Of a stretch of 10,087 nt of DNA, positions 4,719 through 10,087 are shown piece after piece. The stretch spans positions 1-10,087 of the forward strand of contig JAHIYL010000225.1 of assembly GCA_018815145.1 (NCBI GenBank), given 5' to 3'. Positions within the stretch are counted from its first letter, which is position 1. Every line of letters starts with the position of its first letter. Both the position numbers and the translations under genes were made by a program. The DNA is from Nanobdellota archaeon. Lineage in GTDB: Archaea; Nanobdellota; Nanobdellia; Woesearchaeales; GW2011-AR15. The notes beneath the pieces were generated by a model. It made no database searches. It saw nothing but the letters and a program-made list of their open reading frames with translations, and was not told where the DNA came from.

Positions 4719-6572
4719 ATGATTAAAACTAGAAAAGCAATAGAAGAATTTCCTCAATATCAGATACCAGGAGAATCAAGAAAAGAATATCTTCGATTGG
4801 ATTTTTCAGAGAACACTGTGGGTTGCAGTCCAAAAGTTATTGATGCACTCAGAACAATCTCTACAAAAGACTTATCCATCTATCCTGAATATTCACGTAT
4901 AAACAAAAAAATTGCTGATTTTCTGGGTGTTGGCTTAAAAAATGTGCTTCTCACAAATGGCAGTGATGATGCGATCCGGCTTCTTTTTGAAGCGTATCTT
5001 GAAGAAGGGGATGAAATTCTTCTGATGGAACCTAGTTTTGATATGTTTGAGTTCTATGCAAAGCTCCGTAATGCAAAAATCAAAAAAGTCCTCCTCAATG
5101 ATGATCTGACCTTTCCGGATCAAAGATTCATCGACGCTATCAGTGAGAAGACAAAGACAATTGTGCTCTGCAATCCTAACAACCCCACAGGAACAGTCAT
5201 CAAAAGAGAGACAATAATCAATGTGCTGGAAAAATCTGATGGAATTGTGCTTGTTGACGAAGCTTATTATGATTTTTTAAATGAAAGTGTCATCAATCTC
5301 ACTCAGGAATATGAGAATCTTGCTGTTGCAAGGACCTTTTCAAAAGCATACGGACTTGCCGGCCTAAGGTCAGGTGTCATTGCATCCTCAAAAGAGATTA
5401 TATCAAGTCTCTCAAAAATCAGTTCTCCGTTTGCAGTAAATTCTGCTGCAGTCATAGGGCTTGGTGCAGCAATTGAAGACAAAGATTATACTGAGGAGTA
5501 TGTAGCAGAAATTGAAAAAAGCAAAAAATATGTATTGAATGAATTGAAAAAGACTGGCATCATGACCTATCCTACAGCCGCTAATTTTTTTGTTGCAGAA
5601 TTTGGCAATGATGTTGATTCTGTTTGCGATGAATTTAGGAAAAGAGGAATCCTTATTAGAAACAGGAATACAAAATCATTGCTCAAAGGCTGTGCAAGAA
5701 TATCTTTTGGGACATTGGAACAATCAATAACCTTTATTTCAGCACTAAAAGATATCCTGGCTGCAGATGAAAAATCTGTCCAAATAAAGACCGATGCTAT
5801 CCTCTTTGACATGGATGGCGTGCTTATTGATGTGAGCAAATCCTATAGGACAGCCATAAAGATGACAGCAGAGATTTTTCTGAAGAAGTTTGGTATAATC
5901 AGGGATTTTTCAGATGATGATATCCAGAGCATCAAGGAAAAATCAGATACAGGCAATGATTGGATTGCCTCAAAAGAATTGATAAAAAAGTCTCTCAACC
6001 GAAAAGAGATCAAAAAGACCCTGAAGAATGAGACCAATGAAAACATTTTGACAGGTGATCCAAAAAAAAGCAATATCGTCAGGATATTCCAGGAACTGTA
6101 TCTTGGAAGCAGGACTTTTGAGGAGAGATACAATCTCAGGCCTGAGATGGATGTTTCCGGCCTAATAGATAATGAAAATCTGGCTGTGACCAAAGAGACC
6201 CTTAAGGCTGCCAACAAAAAATATCCTTTAGCCATTGTTACATCAAGACCCAGGTATGAGGCAAGATATGCACTGGACTATTTCAGGATAAAAGAATTTT
6301 TTCAGACAGTCATAGCCATGGAAGACATGCCACTTGGCAAAAGCCAGGGAATCAGGATTGCCCTAAAAAGACTAGGAAAAGACAATGGCGTATATCTTGG
6401 TGATTCAGTCTCTGATATGGCAACTGCATGTGCTGCAGGTGATATGCAGGCAATTGGAATTATTCCACCAGGAACAGAAGATAAGGAAAAGCTCTCAACC
6501 CTCCTCTATGACAATGGAGCAGTCAATGTCCTTGATGATATCAATGAAATTCTCAATATAATAGATAGGTGA
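4719..6572 (+). CDS. hisC: Histidinol-phosphate aminotransferase fused to a HAD-family phosphatase
   Basis: This is a two-domain protein of 617 residues. Residues 1-348 are HisC, a class I/II PLP aminotransferase converting imidazole acetol phosphate to histidinol phosphate. Visible are NPNNPTGT (152-159), D180 and Y183, the PLP lysine K209 in TFSKAYGLAGLR, R217, and R327 in ARISFG. Residues 358-617 are a HAD hydrolase with all four motifs: D364-M-D366-G, T508-S509, K541, and G561-D562 with D566. About 140 residues between motifs I and II form the cap, as in subfamily I. It resembles the small HAD-SF-IA group that I recall as TIGR01548. The likely role is the next step, histidinol-phosphate phosphatase, since hisB here lacks a phosphatase domain and no HisN or HisJ is seen. 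That activity is inferred. The ribosome binding site GGTGA (4707-4711) is 7 nt before the ATG. Confidence 0.93.
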   Translation: MIKTRKAIEEFPQYQIPGESRKEYLRLDFSENTVGCSPKVIDALRTISTKDLSIYPEYSRINKKIADFLGVGLKNVLLTNGSDDAIRLLFEAYLEEGDEILLMEPSFDMFEFYAKLRNAKIKKVLLNDDLTFPDQRFIDAISEKTKTIVLCNPNNPTGTVIKRETIINVLEKSDGIVLVDEAYYDFLNESVINLTQEYENLAVARTFSKAYGLAGLRSGVIASSKEIISSLSKISSPFAVNSAAVIGLGAAIEDKDYTEEYVAEIEKSKKYVLNELKKTGIMTYPTAANFFVAEFGNDVDSVCDEFRKRGILIRNRNTKSLLKGCARISFGTLEQSITFISALKDILAADEKSVQIKTDAILFDMDGVLIDVSKSYRTAIKMTAEIFLKKFGIIRDFSDDDIQSIKEKSDTGNDWIASKELIKKSLNRKEIKKTLKNETNENILTGDPKKSNIVRIFQELYLGSRTFEERYNLRPEMDVSGLIDNENLAVTKETLKAANKKYPLAIVTSRPRYEARYALDYFRIKEFFQTVIAMEDMPLGKSQGIRIALKRLGKDNGVYLGDSVSDMATACAAGDMQAIGIIPPGTEDKEKLSTLLYDNGAVNVLDDINEILNIIDR

Positions 6573-6577
6573 TATGA

Positions 6578-7204
6578 ATGGAAGAAAAAAGTCCTTCACA
6601 AAATATGCCACAGAACAGAGCTTCAGAAATCAAGAGAAAGACAAATGAGACAGATGTAAAACTCATGATGAACCTTGATGGAAAAGGGCAAAATAAAATC
6701 ATCACACAGGTTGGCTTTCTAAACCACATGCTGGAGCTTTTTGCAAAGAACTCTTTGATTGACCTGGATATCAAAGCAACAGGAGACATAGAGGTAGATG
6801 AGCATCACACTGTTGAAGACATAGGAATCGTGCTGGGTCAGGCCATATCTAAGGCCATCGGAGATAAAAAAGGTATCAATAGGTACGGAACCTCAATCAT
6901 TCCTATGGATGAGGTGCTGGCTCTGGTCAGCCTTGATCTTTCAGGCAGGTATGCATTTTGCTTTGACTGTAATTTCAGCCGTGAAAAAATCGGAGACCTT
7001 TCAACAGAATTGGTGTATGATTTTTTTGAGGCGATTGCGCAGAATGCAAAGATGAACCTACACATAAAGCTACTCACTCCTGGCAGGAATGATCACCACA
7101 GGATTGAAGCAATTTTCAAGGCTTTCGGAAGAGCAATAAAAGAAGCTGCCAGCATAGATGAAAGACTCATTGGAGAGATTCCAAGTACAAAAGGTGTATT
7201 ATGA
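6578..7204 (+). CDS. hisB: Imidazoleglycerol-phosphate dehydratase (monofunctional)
   Basis: HisB removes water from imidazoleglycerol phosphate to give imidazoleacetol phosphate, step 6. The 208-residue protein has both metal-binding repeats: VDEHHTVEDIG (73-83) and NDHHRIEAIFKAFGRA (171-186). It also has the N-terminal GFLNHML (46-52) and the C-terminal IPSTKGVL. Homologues usually read LDHM where this has LNHM (N49), a small but unusual change beside a histidine that binds metal. There is no HAD domain of the E. coli HisB type; that activity seems to be moved to the HisC fusion upstream. About 16 extra N-terminal residues precede the conserved SEIKRKTNETD; Met10 (6605) is an alternative start, but AGGTGA (6567-6572), 5 nt upstream, favours 6578. 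The gene starts 5 nt after the hisC stop, and its end overlaps hisH. Confidence 0.95.
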   Translation: MEEKSPSQNMPQNRASEIKRKTNETDVKLMMNLDGKGQNKIITQVGFLNHMLELFAKNSLIDLDIKATGDIEVDEHHTVEDIGIVLGQAISKAIGDKKGINRYGTSIIPMDEVLALVSLDLSGRYAFCFDCNFSREKIGDLSTELVYDFFEAIAQNAKMNLHIKLLTPGRNDHHRIEAIFKAFGRAIKEAASIDERLIGEIPSTKGVL

Positions 7205-7806
7205 TGATAGCAATAATTGATTATGGCGGCGGAAACACCGGAAGTGTAAAAAACGCTCTGGATTACTTAGGTTTTCAGTCAAAAATTACGTCAGATAAAA
7301 AAGAGATACTCAATGCACAAAAAATAATCTTCCCCGGGGTCGGCAATTTTGAGGATGTGATGGCACAAATTAAGATAAGAAAATTGGGTGATGCAATAAA
7401 AGATGCGATAGATAAAAAAATCCCTTTCCTTGGCATCTGTGTCGGCTATCAGACTCTTTTTGAAACCAGTAAAGAATCTGAAACAATCAAAGGTCTGGGC
7501 ATTATCAAAGGGAAAGTAGTGAAGTTCAAAACAATAGGACTTAAGATTCCCCAGATAGGCTGGAACAAGATAAGAATTGTAAAAGAATCAATGCTTATGA
7601 AGGATGTGCCTGATGACTCGTTTGTCTATTTTGTGCATTCATATTATCCTGAAGTATCTGATAATGCAATTGTGCTTACAAAGACAGCCTATGGTAATGA
7701 GTTTGCAAGCAGTATTGAAAAAGGCAATCTTTTTGCAACACAGTTCCATCCGGAAAAATCAGGAAAAGCAGGATTGCAGATACTTAAAAATTTTTGTGAG
7801 ATTTGA
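7201..7806 (+). CDS. hisH: Imidazole glycerol phosphate synthase, glutamine amidotransferase subunit
   Basis: HisH is a class I glutaminase that releases ammonia from glutamine and channels it to HisF. The 201-residue length is typical. The nucleophile is C80 in GICVGYQ, where most homologues read GICLGMQ; H183 and E185 in FHPEKSG complete the triad. PGVGNF (45-50) and PQIGWN (117-122) match the conserved oxyanion and HisF-interface segments. The first two codons are both ATG. GGTG (7193-7196) lies 4 nt before the first and 7 nt before the second, so the true start may be 7204, giving MIAIIDYGGGN as in homologues. The start overlaps the hisB stop. Its partner hisF is normally adjacent or nearby but here is about 1 kb away, behind an antisense gene. 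Confidence 0.95.
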   Translation: MMIAIIDYGGGNTGSVKNALDYLGFQSKITSDKKEILNAQKIIFPGVGNFEDVMAQIKIRKLGDAIKDAIDKKIPFLGICVGYQTLFETSKESETIKGLGIIKGKVVKFKTIGLKIPQIGWNKIRIVKESMLMKDVPDDSFVYFVHSYYPEVSDNAIVLTKTAYGNEFASSIEKGNLFATQFHPEKSGKAGLQILKNFCEI

Positions 7807-7810
7807 TACA

Positions 7811-7892
7811 ATTTATTTTTTTTTGCAGTGATGACTCGGTGCGCTCCTTAATTGCCAATAAGGGGTAAGGCAGGCTGTTTTTTTATTTTTTA
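7811..7892 (+). terminator. Probable terminator region after hisH
   Basis: A run of nine T (7816-7824) begins 10 nt after the hisH stop. A hairpin then pairs 7843-7850 with 7859-7866 (GCTCCTTA/TAAGGGGT, including G-U pairs, 8-nt loop). Eleven nucleotides later come T7-A-T6 (7878-7891). Oligo-T tracts end archaeal transcription, so the hisG-hisH transcript probably stops here and hisF-hisA need their own promoter. Confidence 0.55.
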
Positions 7893-7897
7893 GATTA

Positions 7898-8221
7898 TTA
7901 TCTGGACATGGCAGGATATATCTTATCGTCAAATAATCTGTCAAGAGGTCGGTATAATGAAGGGTGATATCCTTTTTCCCCATTCTTCCGGTCATTTACA
8001 TAATGATTTGTCATGGTCTCAATCTCTGGGTCAATCACTTCAATAGGAGATAGATTGCATAAAATTTGTCTTGCTCTGTATGCAGCAACCACCTTTTTAA
8101 CAAGCAATTCTGGTGAATTTGCAAGGATCATGAATGAATTTGAGTTCTTTTTCTTTCCTAAAGACATATGGGCCAATGCCACAATATCAGACAGCTCAAG
8201 CGCATACTGCGAATGCCACAT
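7898..8221 (-). CDS. C-terminal fragment of a probable frameshifted LOG-like/Rossmann protein
   Basis: This 107-codon frame opens with ATG at 8221, right after an in-frame TAG, and overlaps the previous minus-strand frame by 26 bp. There is no ribosome binding site before the ATG. The stretch ALELSDIVALAHMSLGKKK followed by a hydrophobic strand FMILANSPE resembles the later part of LOG/TIGR00725-like folds, where an E/D-I-x-x-A-x-x-x-x-GK-x segment precedes a beta strand. It reads as the natural continuation of the 8196-8771 frame after a +1 shift. It could instead be a separate overlapping small gene. It runs antisense to the his operon and ends close to the hisH terminator. Confidence 0.45.
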   Translation of the reverse strand: MWHSQYALELSDIVALAHMSLGKKKNSNSFMILANSPELLVKKVVAAYRARQILCNLSPIEVIDPEIETMTNHYVNDRKNGEKGYHPSLYRPLDRLFDDKIYPAMSR

Positions 8222-8771
8222 CTATAAGTTGAGTATTGAATTTATTCCTTTGCTGGGAGTTTGCTCTGATTTCATTGGTGTGTACTTCAAAAACATCTAT
8301 TGGATCATATGCAGGAAATATTATGCTGTCATAATATTTCTGCTGCTCTTCTAAAAACTGTATTCCTCTTTCTTCAAAATCTGATGCAGGCTTCTTAAAT
8401 CTCTGCATCAATTCCAAGTGCATCTTTATGCGATCATCGACTGAATCACCATCTGAGTCTGCAATAGGGACCTCTGTAGTACCAAGTAAAAAAAGATCCC
8501 CAAACCCTGCCAATTCCTTGAGTGGTTTTCTGCTTTCCTTTGCAGCTAGTCCTCCTATATGTGCCCCCCCTGGACAAGCACCAGTGACAAGAGCTTTAAA
8601 ATACGGACTTTTACCAATCTCATCTCCAACCTCTTTAGCGATATTTACTTTTTTGTCAAGTTGATATCCAACTCCTGCACCACCAAAAATTGCCGCGACT
8701 ATTCCTTCTTTTTCAACAGGATAAGGTGAAGAATCCTCAGGAGCATAAATATGATATCCAACATAACTCAA
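8196..8771 (-). CDS. N-terminal part of a probable frameshifted LOG-like/Rossmann protein
   Basis: The frame encodes a glycine-rich first strand GIVAAIFGGAGVG, an amphipathic helix, then ALVTGACPGGAHIGG. This is the pattern of a Rossmann-like nucleotide-binding domain as in the LOG/TIGR00725 group, a weak family call by eye. A later NSQQRN resembles the arginine-containing helix of those proteins. The protein then stops at 8196 instead of continuing into the second half, which lies in the frame of 7898-8221. No good start exists: the first acceptable codon is TTG at 8771 without a ribosome binding site. In-frame ATGs at 8840 and 8897 would start inside hisF on the opposite strand and add residues that do not look like this fold. 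A gene with a lost 5' end and an internal frameshift fits best. Its function is unknown. Confidence 0.45.
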   Translation of the reverse strand: MSYVGYHIYAPEDSSPYPVEKEGIVAAIFGGAGVGYQLDKKVNIAKEVGDEIGKSPYFKALVTGACPGGAHIGGLAAKESRKPLKELAGFGDLFLLGTTEVPIADSDGDSVDDRIKMHLELMQRFKKPASDFEERGIQFLEEQQKYYDSIIFPAYDPIDVFEVHTNEIRANSQQRNKFNTQLIDVAFAVCA

Positions 8772-8800
8772 AACATCAAAATAATCAATACAAAAGGTGA
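8744..8800 (+). promoter_or_regulatory. Possible promoter and ribosome binding site of hisF-hisA
   Basis: CATAAATATGATATC (8744-8758) could serve as a TATA box, giving a start near 8775. AGGTGA (8795-8800) then lies 5 nt before the hisF ATG at 8806. A separate promoter is expected because terminator-like tracts and an antisense gene separate hisF from hisH. The TATA match is suggestive only; the ribosome binding site is clear. Confidence 0.4.
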
Positions 8801-8805
8801 TTCCA

Positions 8806-9564
8806 ATGCAATACAAACGATTAATTATCTGCCTTGACATCGACGATGGAAAGGTAGTGAAATGTGTGAAGTACAAAAACCCAAAAATCGCTGGCAATCC
8901 GGTGACACTGGCAAAAAAATACTATGAACAGGGTGTTGACGAACTTATCTTTGTTGACATCACTGCAAGCATTGAAAAGAGGAAACTGATGCTTGATCTG
9001 GTCAGGAAAGTCTCAAAAGAGATATTCATACCTTTCACTGTGGGAGGCGGCATAAACACTATTGATGATATGGGTGAAATCCTTGCTGCCGGCGCTGATA
9101 AAGTGGCGATTTGCACAGCTGCAGTGAAGAATCCTGAACTGATAACCAGGGGTGCAAAGAAATTCGGCTCCCAGGCAATTGTTGTCTCTATTGATGTCAA
9201 GAAAAACACTGAAAAAGACAATTGGGAAGTATATATTATGGGTGGCAGAGAAAACACAGGGCTTGATGCAATAGAATTTGCAAAAATCTGTGATAAACTT
9301 GGTGCCGGTGAGATCCTCCTCAATTCTTTGGATAGAGATGGCACAAACAAAGGATATGAACTGGATCTACTTAAGATGATTTCAGAGGCAGTCAGCATAC
9401 CTGTCATTGCATCAAGCGGAGGAGGAACCCCAAGACAGATACTGGAAGCCTTCACAAAAGGCAGAGCAGATGCTGCTCTTGCTGCATCCATGTTCCACTA
9501 TAATAGATATACTGTAGAAAATGTAAAGAATTACCTAAAAAATAAAGGAGTTGAAATAAGATGA
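8806..9564 (+). CDS. hisF: Imidazole glycerol phosphate synthase, cyclase subunit
   Basis: HisF uses ammonia from HisH to turn PRFAR into imidazole glycerol phosphate and AICAR, step 5. The 252-residue TIM barrel counted from ATG 8806 places the catalytic aspartates at D11 (CLDIDDG) and D130 (VVSIDVKK), exactly the Thermotoga maritima numbering. The ammonia-gate residues R5, E46 and K99 also fall in register, with E169 near the fourth. Phosphate-binding loops are FTVGGGI (77-83) and ASSGGGTP (202-209). This register and AGGTGA 5 nt upstream make 8806 the start; the in-frame GTG at 8797 overlaps the ribosome binding site itself. The stop overlaps the hisA ATG by 4 nt. The gene is in the same orientation as hisH but separated from it by the antisense fragment. 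Confidence 0.96.
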   Translation: MQYKRLIICLDIDDGKVVKCVKYKNPKIAGNPVTLAKKYYEQGVDELIFVDITASIEKRKLMLDLVRKVSKEIFIPFTVGGGINTIDDMGEILAAGADKVAICTAAVKNPELITRGAKKFGSQAIVVSIDVKKNTEKDNWEVYIMGGRENTGLDAIEFAKICDKLGAGEILLNSLDRDGTNKGYELDLLKMISEAVSIPVIASSGGGTPRQILEAFTKGRADAALAASMFHYNRYTVENVKNYLKNKGVEIR

Positions 9565-10087
9565 TAATACCAAGTATTGACATAATGGACGGCAAGGCAG
9601 TGAAGCTTGTCAGAGGCAAGGAAGGCACTTCAAGGTATTTTGAAGACCCACTGAGGCTTGCAGAAGAATACTCACTTTATCCTGAAGTGAATTTGATTGA
9701 CCTTGATGCTGCATTTGGCAAAGGAGAAAATACAGAACTCTTAAAAAAGCTATGCAGAATATGCGACTGCAATGTCGGCGGCGGCATCAGGTCCTTTGGG
9801 AAAGCTGATGGACTTTTAAAAGTCGGTGCAAAAAAAATAATCATAGGAACATCTGCAAACAAAGAATTTCTCAGACAATTGGCAAAGGAAAAACTAATTG
9901 TGGCAATCGACTCAAAACAAGGGAAAGTTGTTGATAAGGGCTGGACATCATCTACAGATATGACCCCTGCTGAAAGAGTCTTCGAGCTTCAGGATTATTG
10001 CAGCAGCTTTATCTATACTTATGTTGACAAGGAAGGTCTGATGCAGGGAATTGACATAGATACTGTAAAGACACTGAAAAAAATCAC
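9561..10087 (+). CDS. hisA: ProFAR isomerase (HisA), 3' end beyond window
   Basis: HisA isomerises ProFAR to PRFAR, step 4. The first 175 residues of about 240 are present. The start MIIPSIDIMDGKAVKLVRG carries catalytic D7. NVGGGIRSF (71-79) is the phosphate loop. D117 in AIDSKQGKV corresponds to the second catalytic aspartate, and T153 corresponds to Thr164 of the T. maritima enzyme. The segment usually reading T-[DE]-I-x-[RK]-DGT is TYVDKEGL (153-160), a clear departure, so activity is likely but not certain. The lack of a W/PriA-specific context gives no reason to propose a TrpF side activity. ATG overlaps the hisF stop by 4 nt, with GGAG (9547-9550) 10 nt upstream. The order F-A is inverted compared with the usual bacterial A-F order. 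Confidence 0.93.
   Translation, partial: MIIPSIDIMDGKAVKLVRGKEGTSRYFEDPLRLAEEYSLYPEVNLIDLDAAFGKGENTELLKKLCRICDCNVGGGIRSFGKADGLLKVGAKKIIIGTSANKEFLRQLAKEKLIVAIDSKQGKVVDKGWTSSTDMTPAERVFELQDYCSSFIYTYVDKEGLMQGIDIDTVKTLKKI

Noticed and set aside
5843..6235. Minus-strand 130-codon frame opposite the HAD domain, and a similar 189-codon frame at 8922-9491 opposite hisF
   Set aside because: Both are Ser/Phe/Leu-rich antisense shadows of strongly conserved plus-strand genes, without start signals.
7828..7890. C/D-box guide RNA suggested by a perfect C box GTGATGA at 7828-7834
   Set aside because: No CTGA D box or second C'/D' pair is found at a suitable distance, and the stretch is better explained as terminator sequence.
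8797..8805. GTG at 8797 as the hisF start
   Set aside because: It lies inside the AGGTGA ribosome binding site. ATG 8806 places D11, D130, R5, E46 and K99 in the exact family register.
8772..8897. Longer N-terminus for the antisense LOG-like gene using ATG at 8897 or 8840
   Set aside because: The added residues are antisense to the conserved hisF N-terminus, have no ribosome binding site and do not fit the fold.
1..10087. CRISPR array, transposase, phage or defence island
   Set aside because: No regularly spaced repeats, transposase motifs or inverted-repeat element ends were seen. The only direct repeat pair is the one around hisG, and the AAA_14/DUF4143 ATPase alone is not evidence of a defence system.

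Overview
This window is archaeal. The strongest proof is a tRNA-His gene at 2554-2685, which I folded by hand. It is interrupted by two introns, each with a complete bulge-helix-bulge splice motif; that splicing signal is archaeal and eukaryotic, not bacterial. TATA/BRE-type promoters and an apparently leaderless gene agree. The DNA is AT-rich, many genes have GGTGA or GGAGG ribosome binding sites, and genes are packed with ATGA/TGATG overlaps. A DPANN or other uncultured euryarchaeal-type lineage is my guess only.

Layout. (1) 1-748, minus strand: 5' part of a cysteine-rich secreted lipoprotein with an internal repeat, running off the left edge. (2) 944-2272, minus strand: an AAA_14/DUF4143-type ATPase. 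Its promoter carries two identical 16-bp palindromes flanking a TATA box. (3) 2554-2685, plus strand: the two-intron tRNA-His(GTG). (4) 2765-7806, plus strand: a tight histidine biosynthesis operon, hisG (short form), hisD, hisC fused to a HAD phosphatase, hisB (dehydratase only) and hisH. (5) 7807-8771: two T-rich terminator-like tracts, then an antisense, apparently broken LOG-like/Rossmann-fold gene in two reading frames. (6) 8806-10087, plus strand: hisF and the 5' part of hisA, cut by the right edge.

Together the genes cover steps 1 (HisG), 4 (HisA), 5 (HisF/HisH), 6 (HisB), 7 (HisC), 9-10 (HisD) and probably 8. The step-8 histidinol-phosphate phosphatase is the best explanation for the HAD domain fused to HisC. 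HisI and HisE (steps 2-3) are not seen and may lie beyond the right edge. No HisZ is visible although HisG is short. Placing the tRNA that consumes histidine 79 bp upstream of the pathway that makes it suggests a histidine module, possibly co-transcribed.

Best leads: the double-intron tRNA-His next to the his operon, the HisC-HAD fusion, the twin-palindrome promoter, the duplicated sequence around the hisG start with an out-of-frame strong ribosome binding site, and the antisense gene that splits the operon between hisH and hisF.
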